Source: CADEFX01 sp046154585 (lineage in GTDB: Bacteria; Pseudomonadota; Alphaproteobacteria; Rhizobiales; Hyphomicrobiaceae). From it: a stretch of DNA of 64,000 nucleotides. Positions 42,880 to 51,057 of the stretch are shown in pieces. The position numbers were made by a program, and so were the translations under genes. Positions within the stretch are counted from its first letter, which is position 1. Each line of letters begins with the position of its first letter. The notes below the pieces were generated by a model. The model saw nothing but the letters and a program-made list of their open reading frames with translations, had not been told where the DNA came from and did not search any database. The stretch is from the NCBI GenBank assembly GCA_046154585.1, contig JBJXDX010000150.1:1-64000 (forward strand). The letters are read 5' to 3'.

Positions 42880-42910
42880 CCTGTGTGTCTACCTGTTCCA
42901 CCACGTCCGC
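42872..42910 (-). tRNA. 5' half of the host tRNA-Leu(UAA), split by the element
   Basis: On the minus strand: acceptor strand GCGGACG, TG, D arm GTGG...AGACAC, anticodon-stem strand CAGGA and loop CTTAAAA, after which the sequence turns into unrelated element DNA. Acceptor and anticodon strands are fully complementary to the 3' half at 7457-7512. By itself it is a dead gene; excision at the shared core would restore it exactly. Confidence 0.93.
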
Positions 42911-43303
42911 TAATCCGGCGCACGTTATGGGGCGTCCCGGTCGGCATGGCAACGCATGAGACGCGTAAATATGGCGGACAATGCGGACGGCCGGCGCAAT
43001 CCTGACGCAGATTTTTCATCAATCCGCCGGCAATTTGCCGCTTTTGCGCGACGCCGCGCAAACATCTGCGCGAGCGGCAAAAAAACGACGAGCCCGCGCA
43101 TTGACACCCTACGGGCGATGGGTCACGAATCCGGTGGAGGAACTTCTCTCTCTGACGCTTTCGGTGGCGCATGCGTGGGGACGTGGCGCGACCGGCTCAT
43201 CGTGGTATTGCACCGGCGTGTGGTGGGCAGCGAGAGCGGGACGACACCTCGAGATGCGGGATTGATGCAGTCTTCGTCGTGTGGCGTCAGGGGAGATCAC
43301 CGC
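42911..43303. other. Gap with no recognised gene, upstream of the bactofilin gene
   Basis: Chromosomal side of the insertion. An open frame in phase with the bactofilin gene runs through most of it, but has no ribosome site and no protein-like pattern. It should contain the promoter of the split tRNA-Leu (minus strand) and that of the bactofilin gene. Confidence 0.5.
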
Positions 43304-43825
43304 ATGTTCACCAAGAAACTGTCGAATTCGGGTAGCGACGAGGGAGCAGATGTGTCGACGACAGCGCACGTCACGCCGCCGCCACCCAGACAGCGCCCCA
43401 CCACGGGCAAGACCGATGCGGGTGACGGCGTCGTCCTCATCGGCAAGGGCACGCGCGTGATCGGCGAGATCAGCGACTGCACGACGGTGGAGATCCAAGG
43501 CGTGGTGGAAGGCAAGCTGCTCGCCAGCTCCGTGATCATCCGCGAAGGCGGCGGCTTCAAGGGCAGCCTGCAGGCGGATCAGGCCGAGATTCACGGCGTG
43601 ATGGAGGGCAATGCGGTCGTCAACGACCTGCTCGACATCCGCTCAACGGGGACAGTCGCCGCTGACCTCGCGTACGGCCGCCTGTCGGTCGAGGCGGGCG
43701 GACAAATGACGGGCAACATCCTGGCGCGGATCTCGATCGAAAATGGCGGCGCATCCAAATCGGCGTCGACCGAGGTGGCAACGACCAACGGCAATGGCCG
43801 GCATACCGGCAATGGCTGGACGTGA
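43304..43825 (+). CDS. Bactofilin-family cytoskeletal protein
   Basis: 173 aa from ATG 43304, with GGGGAG 9 nt upstream. After a disordered, Pro-rich N-terminus the DUF583 beta-helix spans about 50-145 (IGKGTRVIGEISDCTTVEIQG, VEGKLLASSVIIREGGGFKG and similar rungs). Bactofilins polymerise without nucleotide and organise cell-wall or polarity proteins. Convergent with the ceramidase-like gene (5 bp between stops). Confidence 0.87.
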   Translation: MFTKKLSNSGSDEGADVSTTAHVTPPPPRQRPTTGKTDAGDGVVLIGKGTRVIGEISDCTTVEIQGVVEGKLLASSVIIREGGGFKGSLQADQAEIHGVMEGNAVVNDLLDIRSTGTVAADLAYGRLSVEAGGQMTGNILARISIENGGASKSASTEVATTNGNGRHTGNGWT

Positions 43826-43830
43826 CGCGA

Positions 43831-44559
43831 TCAGCGCGCGCTGCGTCGCGCTTCGTCGACCGCTGCGGTCAGAAGCAGGTGCAGCACCAGCGCGTTGAGC
43901 AGGTGCCACAGGAAGTGTGAGCCGAGCGGCCGGTCTTCGAGACTGAGTACGCTGCATTGATCGAGATCGATCGTACGCATCACCATCGAGAGCAACAGCA
44001 CAGCAGCCGCCAAGAGTAAACGGCCTGCAGCGGGATGAGACCGGCGGCGGAGCAGGACCGCAACGGCAAACAGGGCGGCAAGCGCGGGCGCATAGCCGAG
44101 CGTGTCGTTCAGGCAGGCCGGTCTGCCGGGCCCGCCCGACATGGCCGATGGGCAGAACGCCATCGATGCGGCAAACGCTGCGATCAAGGCAGCAAGGCCC
44201 AGCATCACTTTGAGGACCGATAGCCCCGCCATGCAGCGCAGCGCGAATATCAAATAGAGCTGTATGAATGCGCCGATGGGCAGCACATCGGCGAGTTGCG
44301 CCCAGCGCGTCGCTGCGACGTGGAACAGGAAGCTGCCGACGCCGATCAGCGCCACGAGCGCGATCAGGGGATGAATGAGACGAGTAGTGAGGCGATCGGA
44401 TGCCACGGCGTCCTGGGGCAGCGGTCGCGCCATGCGCGCCGCCGCAAGGACGGCCACGCCGAGAAACGCGACGTTGCTCAGTGCATTGACGGGCTCGGCC
44501 CAGAGACCGGGATCGAAGCCGCGCTCGCAGTAGCGAAATACGTGGTCGGTCCAGCGCAT
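43831..44559 (-). CDS. Ceramidase-family (alkaline ceramidase-like) membrane protein
   Basis: 242 aa from ATG 44559; GTG 44571 is also possible. It starts with DHVFRYCERG, the YCE motif of the family, and has seven or so hydrophobic segments with conserved SFLFH, DVLPI and HFLWHLLNA patterns that supply His and Asp/Ser ligands in the CREST hydrolase superfamily. An intramembrane hydrolase of lipid amides is likely; bacterial substrates are unclear. Confidence 0.78.
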   Translation of the reverse strand: MRWTDHVFRYCERGFDPGLWAEPVNALSNVAFLGVAVLAAARMARPLPQDAVASDRLTTRLIHPLIALVALIGVGSFLFHVAATRWAQLADVLPIGAFIQLYLIFALRCMAGLSVLKVMLGLAALIAAFAASMAFCPSAMSGGPGRPACLNDTLGYAPALAALFAVAVLLRRRSHPAAGRLLLAAAVLLLSMVMRTIDLDQCSVLSLEDRPLGSHFLWHLLNALVLHLLLTAAVDEARRSAR

Positions 44560-44662
44560 GCGCGCGATCACAATCTTGTGCGAGAGGGAGGTCTATAATG
44601 CAATTCTGGATGCTTTGACTATCTAGCCCTACGCGCACGAGGCCAACAGCGTAGATTGCTCC

Positions 44663-44965
44663 ATGGAGGCGACGAACATGCTCAAAGCGGCAACCTTGAT
44701 CCTTCTGGCGTCGGCGGCGGTGCTGCTGCCCGTGGCGGCAGAGGCGCGCCGCGAGCGCGACACCGGCAGCGGCGTGACAGTGTGCAGCCGCTATGGCAAG
44801 GGTTGTCTCTCCGCCCCGACGCGGCGGGGCAGGGTCGAGCGCGAGGTGCGGCTGCCGGGCGGGACGTGGATTGGCTGCAAGCTCGACTGCCGCGAAACGT
44901 TGCGGGAGGAATCGATCGACTTCTTCGAGACGCTGCGCGAGCGGGCACCCGACAGCCGGCGGTAG
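44663..44965 (+). CDS. Small exported protein of unknown function
   Basis: 100 aa (or 95 from the second Met). A clear signal peptide (MLKAATLILLASAAVLLPVAAEA) is followed by a basic domain with four Cys (VCSRYGKGCLS, GCKLDCRE) that could form disulfides in the periplasm. Convergent with aspS, 10 bp apart. Confidence 0.65.
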   Translation: MEATNMLKAATLILLASAAVLLPVAAEARRERDTGSGVTVCSRYGKGCLSAPTRRGRVEREVRLPGGTWIGCKLDCRETLREESIDFFETLRERAPDSRR

Positions 44966-44975
44966 AGCGCCGGCT

Positions 44976-46787
44976 TCAGGCACGTTTCTCGGGATCGACG
45001 ACGCGCAGGTGCAGCTCCTTGAGCTGCTTGGCCATGACTTCGCTCGGCGCGCCCATGAGCAAGTCCATGGCCTGCTGGTTCATGGGGAACAGCGTGACCT
45101 CGCGCAGGTTCTTGGCGCCGACGAGCAGCATGACGATGCGATCGATGCCGGCGGCCATACCGCCATGCGGCGGCGCGCCGTACTGGAACGCGCGATACAT
45201 GCCGCCGAAGCGCGCCTGCACCTCCTCGGGCGTCACGCCGGTGTTGCCGAACGCCTTGATCATGGCGTCAGGCAAATGGTTGCGGATGCTGCCTGAGGCC
45301 AGCTCGTAGCCGTTGCAAACGAGATCGTACTGGTAGGCCTTGAGGCTCAGAATCTCGTCCTTGGTCTTGGTAGACTCGAGCGCGGCGAGCCCGCCTTGCG
45401 GCATGGAGAACGGGTTGTGCGAGAAGTCGATCTTCTTCTCGTCCTCGTTCCACTCGTACATCGGAAAATCGACGATCCAGGCTAGGGCGAAGCTGTTCTG
45501 GTCGACGAGCTTCAGATCCTGCCCGATCTTGTCTCGCGCGAGGCCGGCGAACTTGTAGAATTTCTCGGGGTCGCCAGCGGTGAAGAAGACGGCGTCGCCA
45601 GTTTTCAGGCCAAGCTGATCGCGGATTGCGGTGGCGCGCTCCGGGCCGATGTTCTTGGCGACGGGACCGGCGCCGCCTTCCTCGCCCTCTCTCCAGAAGA
45701 CATAGCCGAGCCCAGGCTGACCTTCACCTTGAGCCCAGGAGTTCATGCGGTCGCAGAAGGCTCTCGAGCCGCCGCCGGGCGCGGGGATGGCCCAGACGCG
45801 GACCTTGGGGTCCTTCTCGATCATGCCGGCGAACACCTTGAAACCGGAGCCCCGGAAGTGCTCCGTCACGTCCTGCATGACGAGCGGGTTGCGCAGGTCG
45901 GGCTTATCGCTGCCGTACTTGGAGACCGCTTCCGCATATGGGATGCGCGGGAAGCTCGCTGTGACTGTCTTCCCGTTGGCAAATTCCTCGAACACGCCGC
46001 GCAGCACGGGCTCCATGGTGGAGAACACGTCGCCCTGCTCGACGAAACTCATCTCGACATCGAGCTGGTAGAACTCGCCGGGAAGGCGGTCGGCGCGCGG
46101 ATCCTCGTCGCGGAAGCAGGGGGCGATCTGGAAATAGCGGTCGAAGCCCGACATCATCAGCAACTGCTTGTACTGCTGCGGCGCCTGCGGCAGCGCGTAG
46201 AACTTTCCGGCATAGAGGCGCGAGGGCACGAGGAAGTCGCGCGCGCCTTCGGGACTAGAGGCGGTGAGAATGGGCGTGGAGAACTCGAAGAAACCGGCCT
46301 CGGTCATCCGCCGGCGGATGGAGCCGACGATGGCGAGCCGCTGCATGATGTTGGCGTGCAGCGTCTCGCGGCGCAGGTCGAGAAAGCGGTACTGGAGGCG
46401 CAGGTCTTCCGGGTAGTCGGGCTCGCCGAAGACGGGCACCGGCAGCTCCTTGGCGGCCGACAGCACCTCGATCTCCGAGGCGAAGACCTCGACCTCGCCT
46501 GTCGGCAGGTCAGGATTAACGGTGCCGGAGGGGCGGTCGCGCACCTTGCCGTCGACGCGGATCACCCACTCGGAGCGGACCGTCTCGGCCATCTTGAAAG
46601 CGGCGCTCTCCGGGTCGGCGACGATCTGGGTCAGACCGTAGTGATCGCGCAGATCGATGAACAGCAGCCCGCCGTGGTCGCGGACGCGATGGACCCAACC
46701 GGACAGGCGCGCAACGCGGCCCACGTCATCCTTGCGCAAGGCCCCGCAGGTATGGCTGCGATAGCGGTGCAAAGTCTGGTCGGCCAT
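44976..46787 (-). CDS. aspS: Aspartyl-tRNA synthetase
   Basis: 603 aa from ATG 46787 (MADQTLHRYRSHTCG). N-terminal OB fold (WVHRVRDHGGLLFIDLRDHYG), class II core with FLDLRRETLHANIMQR (motif 1), CFRDEDPRADR (motif 2), GMAAGIDRIVMLL (motif 3) and a GAD insertion. It charges tRNA-Asp; in many alphaproteobacteria it also mischarges tRNA-Asn, corrected by GatCAB. Confidence 0.96.
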   Translation of the reverse strand: MADQTLHRYRSHTCGALRKDDVGRVARLSGWVHRVRDHGGLLFIDLRDHYGLTQIVADPESAAFKMAETVRSEWVIRVDGKVRDRPSGTVNPDLPTGEVEVFASEIEVLSAAKELPVPVFGEPDYPEDLRLQYRFLDLRRETLHANIMQRLAIVGSIRRRMTEAGFFEFSTPILTASSPEGARDFLVPSRLYAGKFYALPQAPQQYKQLLMMSGFDRYFQIAPCFRDEDPRADRLPGEFYQLDVEMSFVEQGDVFSTMEPVLRGVFEEFANGKTVTASFPRIPYAEAVSKYGSDKPDLRNPLVMQDVTEHFRGSGFKVFAGMIEKDPKVRVWAIPAPGGGSRAFCDRMNSWAQGEGQPGLGYVFWREGEEGGAGPVAKNIGPERATAIRDQLGLKTGDAVFFTAGDPEKFYKFAGLARDKIGQDLKLVDQNSFALAWIVDFPMYEWNEDEKKIDFSHNPFSMPQGGLAALESTKTKDEILSLKAYQYDLVCNGYELASGSIRNHLPDAMIKAFGNTGVTPEEVQARFGGMYRAFQYGAPPHGGMAAGIDRIVMLLVGAKNLREVTLFPMNQQAMDLLMGAPSEVMAKQLKELHLRVVDPEKRA

Positions 46788-46982
46788 GGCCGCTGATCCT
46801 GTCGCTTCGGTGGGGTCGATGGAGGCGGAAAAGCGCACCTGACCGGTGGTTTGTCAAGGCAGCCGGCTGCCGCGGAAGACGCGGCTTCCGCCATGCCTTT
46901 CCAGAACAAACTCCCCAGCTTGTTTGCGATGTGCGAGGGATAGGACTGACAATTCCGCCACCGTGGGGTATATCCGGCGCCG

Positions 46983-48149
46983 ATGAAGTTAATTTCTACC
47001 ACGCCCGAGCTTTCCGAAGCCTGCGCCGCCCTCGCCCGACACGACTACGTCGCCGTCGATACCGAGTTCATGCGTGAGACGACGTTTTGGCCCAAACTGT
47101 GCCTCATTCAGCTGGCTGGCCCGAACGACGCCTTGATCGTCGATCCGCTGGCGCCGGGCCTGGATCTCGCGCCCTTTTATGCGCTGATGGCGGACGAGCG
47201 CGTGGTCAAGGTTTTCCACGCCGCCCGGCAGGATATCGAGATCGTGCATGTGCAGGCGGGCATCATTCCGCATCCGATCTTCGACACGCAGGTGGCCGCC
47301 ATGGTGTGCGGCTTCGGCGATTCGATCAGCTACGTGAACCTCGTCAAGCGGGTCACGGGCAAGGAGCTGGACAAGACCTCGCGCTTTACCGACTGGGCAC
47401 GCCGGCCGCTGTCGCAGAAGCAGCTGCTGTATGCGCTCGGCGACGTGACGCACCTGCGCGACATTTACGAGCACTTGAAATCGGATCTCGCCAAGACGGG
47501 CCGCGCGCACTGGCTCGGCGAGGAGATGGCGACGCTGACCGATCCCCGGACCTACGTCACCCATCCGGAAGATGCATGGCGGCGGCTCAAGCTGAAAGTG
47601 CGCAATCGCAAAGGCCTGGCGGTTCTGATGGAGCTTGCAGCATGGCGCGAGCGGCAGGCACAGGCGCAGAACGTCCCGCGCAATCGCATCCTGCGCGATG
47701 AAGCGCTTTACGATGTCGCCAATCATGCGCCTACCGATGTTGCCAAGCTCAGCGAGTTGCGCACGCTGTCAGAAGGCTTCTCGCGTTCGGCACGCGCGCG
47801 CGAGATCGTGGATATCGTGAAACTCGGCCTAGCGCGCGATCCAAGTTCCGTGCCGCCGCTGCACAGCGGATCACCCAACCAGGGCGACGCCGGAGCGACC
47901 ATCGATCTGCTGCGCGTGCTGCTTAAGGCGGCCGCACAGCGCCACGGTGTGGCGCCACGCCTGATTGCCGACAGCGACGATCTGGAACGTATCGCACTGG
48001 AACAAGAGCCCAATGTGCCAGCCATGACTGGCTGGCGCCGTGAACTGTTTGGCGAGAACGCTTTGCGCCTGAAGCGGGGCGAACTGGCGCTGATGATGAG
48101 TGACGGCGAGGTGACCGTGCTGCCGGCGGTCGTACCTGCTGCCAGCTAG
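46983..48149 (+). CDS. rnd: Ribonuclease D
   Basis: 388 aa. DEDD exonuclease motifs: VAVDTEFMRE (Exo I), VFHAARQDIEI (Exo II) and KQLLYALGDVTHL (Exo III), followed by an HRDC region (about 210-290). It trims tRNA and other stable RNA 3' ends. Divergent from aspS. The stop codon is inside a strong hairpin (48146-48167). Confidence 0.94.
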   Translation: MKLISTTPELSEACAALARHDYVAVDTEFMRETTFWPKLCLIQLAGPNDALIVDPLAPGLDLAPFYALMADERVVKVFHAARQDIEIVHVQAGIIPHPIFDTQVAAMVCGFGDSISYVNLVKRVTGKELDKTSRFTDWARRPLSQKQLLYALGDVTHLRDIYEHLKSDLAKTGRAHWLGEEMATLTDPRTYVTHPEDAWRRLKLKVRNRKGLAVLMELAAWRERQAQAQNVPRNRILRDEALYDVANHAPTDVAKLSELRTLSEGFSRSARAREIVDIVKLGLARDPSSVPPLHSGSPNQGDAGATIDLLRVLLKAAAQRHGVAPRLIADSDDLERIALEQEPNVPAMTGWRRELFGENALRLKRGELALMMSDGEVTVLPAVVPAAS

Positions 48150-48167
48150 GGTGTTCAAACACCCTAG
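48146..48167 (+). terminator. Hairpin at the end of rnd
   Basis: CTAGGGTGTT-CA-AACACCCTAG, a perfect 10-bp stem with a 2-nt loop, followed by ACCTTTGTTCT. It includes the rnd stop codon. The weak T-run leaves open whether it terminates or only protects the 3' end. Confidence 0.6.
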
Positions 48168-48180
48168 ACCTTTGTTCTGT

Positions 48181-48226
48181 CGTGCTTCTTATCGGAAAAC
48201 CGGGTTCCCACTTTTCCGGAAGCACG
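48181..48226. repeat. Extragenic palindrome of a type common in Rhizobiales
   Basis: CGTGCTT/AAGCACG outer arms and CGGAAAA/TTTTCCG inner arms with GGGTTCCC between. Palindromes built on this plan (GGAAAA...GGTTCCCAC...TTTTCC) are scattered through Rhizobiales genomes. Confidence 0.65.
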
Positions 48227-48235
48227 CTAATCGAT

Positions 48236-48367
48236 TTACTCGCCGAATACGACGATCGGCGTTACGTCGTCAGGATGCAGGGTGGTTGACTCCTTGGCCT
48301 GAACGACGTTGACGACTGCGAGCAGCAGCGCAGCGCTCAAAATTCCTGCGGTCAGTAGCATTTTCAT
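48236..48367 (-). CDS. Small exported peptide
   Basis: 43 aa from ATG 48367, with AGGAT 9 nt upstream. A signal peptide (MKMLLTAGILSAALLLAVVNVVQA) is followed by a mature part of only about 19 residues (KESTTLHPDDVTPIVVFGE). Alternating coding pattern and ribosome site support it as a real gene. Function unknown. Confidence 0.55.
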   Translation of the reverse strand: MKMLLTAGILSAALLLAVVNVVQAKESTTLHPDDVTPIVVFGE

Positions 48368-48523
48368 GGCGGTCTATCCTGTTGGTCTCGGGTCCCGGTG
48401 CGATGCATCACGGGCGCCCCGATGTGTTCGTCGTGGGCAACAGATGGGAGGTTCAAAGGCAAACAGCTAGATCACGTCACAGGCTCGTGACGCGGTGTGA
48501 CATGAAGCGAGACGCTTTGAATG

Positions 48524-49435
48524 TCAGTTCGGACGGCCGGGATCGTAGCGATGTTTTTGGCGCCACTCCGAGAGGAAGTAAGCCAGTGAATCGTCTATGC
48601 TTTCCGGCAGAACGATGCGAACCGTGACAAGCTGATCGCCACTGCTCCCGGACGCGAGGTTGCGGACTCCCTTGCCCTTCAGGCGGAAAACGCGACCGGA
48701 GCTCGTTGCCTTGGGAATCTGCAGGGCGACTCGGCCCGAGGCCGTGGGAACCTCGATCTTGGCGCCGAGCACGGCCTCGTCGAGCGTGATGGGCACCTCC
48801 AGCAAGATGTCGTCACCCTGACGACGGAAGTGGGGGTGCGACCGGACGCGGATCTCGACCAGGGCATCACCCTGCTCACCTCCGCGCAAGCCGGGGAGGC
48901 CCTTGCCCTTGAGGCGGAGTACCTGCCCGTCGGAAACGCCTTCGGGGACCGTCAGATCGAGCGTTCCGCCCTCGGGCAGCGTCACGCGCTTCCTCGCACC
49001 GGCGACCGCTTCGACGAAATCGACCTCGAGCGTGTAGCGCAAATCCTGGCCGCGCAGGCTGAACCCGGCGCCGGGCGCTCGGGGGCCGCGCTGGCCGAAC
49101 AGGTCGGAAAAGATGTCGCCGATGCCGAAATCGCCCTCGGAAAATGTGCCGCCACCTGGACCTGTACCAGCGCCCGCTCGGGCCGAATACTGTGTTTCGA
49201 AGCCCCGGCGCGGCTCGCCGGCGGCATCGATCTCGCCGCGATCATATTTCTTACGCTTCTCAGGAGCGCCGAGAATCTCATAGGCGTCAGAGACTTGCCT
49301 GAACCGCTCCGCCGCCGACTTGTCGGGGTTCATGTCCGGATGCAATTCCTTGGCAAGCTTGCGAAAAGCTCGCCGGATGTCGTCATCCGACGCAGTTTTT
49401 TCGAGCCCCAGGACCTTGTATGGGTCTTCCGCCAT
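48524..49435 (-). CDS. DnaJ C-terminal domain co-chaperone (CbpA-like)
   Basis: 303 aa. J domain at 4-67 with HPD in ELHPDMNPDKS, a Gly-rich linker (about 85-120), then the two beta-barrel peptide-binding domains. The Cys-rich zinc domain of DnaJ is absent, as in CbpA. It would stimulate DnaK ATP hydrolysis. Confidence 0.9.
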   Translation of the reverse strand: MAEDPYKVLGLEKTASDDDIRRAFRKLAKELHPDMNPDKSAAERFRQVSDAYEILGAPEKRKKYDRGEIDAAGEPRRGFETQYSARAGAGTGPGGGTFSEGDFGIGDIFSDLFGQRGPRAPGAGFSLRGQDLRYTLEVDFVEAVAGARKRVTLPEGGTLDLTVPEGVSDGQVLRLKGKGLPGLRGGEQGDALVEIRVRSHPHFRRQGDDILLEVPITLDEAVLGAKIEVPTASGRVALQIPKATSSGRVFRLKGKGVRNLASGSSGDQLVTVRIVLPESIDDSLAYFLSEWRQKHRYDPGRPN

Positions 49436-49494
49436 GTGCCGTATGTCCCTGCCCGCACCTCAGGCTGTAACACCTGATTAGGGCAGACTAGAGC

Positions 49495-51057
49495 CTATTT
49501 TCCGATGCGAACTTCGGGTTCGCATTCCAATAGTTGAGCCAGCACCTCGAACCTGCGGCGCAGGCGCTCGCCGTCAAGCGCCTGATGCTGGCGGGGAATA
49601 GTCAGAGTGAGCATCTTTCCTTCATAGGCGACTGGCGCATCGACGATTATCCCGGGCCGCCCGATGGACAGCATGTGCGCCGCGCGAATGGCGGCACCGA
49701 GAATGCGCGCCCGACGTAATGTGCGTTTCGGGACCACGGCTTTCAATCTCTGCGAGAGTTCGTCACGGCCGTCGCCGTCGCTACCGCTCGGGCCGATATG
49801 ACGGAAGTAGACCGTCAGGGCGAGGAAAATCCGGCCCTCGTGATCGATGCCGCCGAGGCCGGCATGAGCGATGACATTGAGGCTCTGCTCGCCGCGATAG
49901 TCGGGATGCGCGCGCCAGCCGATGTCCGACAGCAGGCAGGCAGCATGGCGCAGACGGCGCTCCTCGTCGGTCTCCTTGGGGCCGGGAGGCGCGAACAGCT
50001 TGTCGGTCCAGGCATAGAGCTCGGCCGCATGCTCAGTCGAGCGGGAGTGCAGCCGGGCGTGGCTTTCGGCAAAGGCGATCAACGGATCCTTGCGCCGCTC
50101 GGCCTCCGATAGCAGGCTGAACAGCAACCCTTCGCGGATGCCGAAGACGGAGAAGACGACCTCCTTCGGCTTCATGCGGCGCAGCAGCCGCTCAAGCACG
50201 AGCGCGCCGTAGGGGAGCACCTCGCGTCGCGGCCGGGGGACATCGCTGGCGCCGGCAATGTCGGTGATGCGCCGTGCCTTGCGCACCTGCTCGCAAAAGT
50301 CGATCGCCTCGCGCGTGCCGATCTTGTAGCCCTGCATGACGCGCAGCGGATAGGCGGTGTGGTCCATGTGCAGGCGGGCCAACGCGCGCCACGTGCCGCC
50401 GACGGCGTAGAACGAGCGGCCCGCTCCCTTGTCGAGCCAGGCAAGGCGGCCGATCTGCTCGTCGGAGATCTGCTGCGCGCGGTCGAGGCGCTGCTGTGAC
50501 GTGTCGATCAGGCGCAAGCCGCCGAGCGGCAGCGTGGCCGCATCGCGCGAGCGGTTGTCGCTGATATCGATCAGTTCGAGGCTGCCGCCTCCGAGATCGC
50601 CGGCAATGCCATCGGCGTCCTGAAAGCCCATGCGAATGCCCATGGCCGCGAGCTCGGCCTCCCGCTCGCCCGTCAGCACTTGGATATCGGTGCCGGCGGT
50701 ACGCGCGGCGCGGGCTACGAAGTCGCGGCCGTCGGAGGCTTCGCGAACCGCGGCCGTGGCGATGGCCCGTACGTTCTTGACGCCGAGGATGCGGTTGATC
50801 GCATGAAAGCGGGAGAGCGCCGCCAGCGCCCGCTCGACGCTCTCACTGCCGAGCTTTCCAGTGGAGGCGACGGAGCGGCCGAGGCCGCACAACACCTTCT
50901 CGTTGAACAGGGGGGGCGGGCTGCGCACAGCCCCCTCGTACACCACGAGGCGCACGGAGTTGGAGCCGATGTCGATGACGGCAAGTGGCTCCAGCTCGGT
51001 GAAGCGCGCCCGCTCCAGCCCGCCCGCAGAATCCTCATATCGGTCGAATGCGCTCAC
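49495..51057 (-). CDS. ppx: Ppx/GppA exopolyphosphatase
   Basis: 520 aa from GTG 51057. AVIDIGSNSVRLVVYEG and GDLGGGSLELIDI are the phosphate loops of the ASKHA fold; the C-terminal half is an HD-like helical domain. It degrades polyphosphate or pppGpp. The GTGA overlap with the ppk stop shows translational coupling with the polyphosphate kinase gene, so synthesis and breakdown enzymes share one mRNA. Confidence 0.93.
   Translation of the reverse strand: MSAFDRYEDSAGGLERARFTELEPLAVIDIGSNSVRLVVYEGAVRSPPPLFNEKVLCGLGRSVASTGKLGSESVERALAALSRFHAINRILGVKNVRAIATAAVREASDGRDFVARAARTAGTDIQVLTGEREAELAAMGIRMGFQDADGIAGDLGGGSLELIDISDNRSRDAATLPLGGLRLIDTSQQRLDRAQQISDEQIGRLAWLDKGAGRSFYAVGGTWRALARLHMDHTAYPLRVMQGYKIGTREAIDFCEQVRKARRITDIAGASDVPRPRREVLPYGALVLERLLRRMKPKEVVFSVFGIREGLLFSLLSEAERRKDPLIAFAESHARLHSRSTEHAAELYAWTDKLFAPPGPKETDEERRLRHAACLLSDIGWRAHPDYRGEQSLNVIAHAGLGGIDHEGRIFLALTVYFRHIGPSGSDGDGRDELSQRLKAVVPKRTLRRARILGAAIRAAHMLSIGRPGIIVDAPVAYEGKMLTLTIPRQHQALDGERLRRRFEVLAQLLECEPEVRIGK

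Noticed and set aside
43643..44983. 446-codon minus-strand frame spanning bactofilin, ceramidase-like gene and the small exported protein
   Set aside because: It crosses three supported genes; its translation is Arg/Pro/Ala-rich and looks like a high-GC shadow.
45729..46796. 355-codon plus-strand frame within aspS
   Set aside because: Opposite strand of a complete aspartyl-tRNA synthetase; GC-driven open frame.
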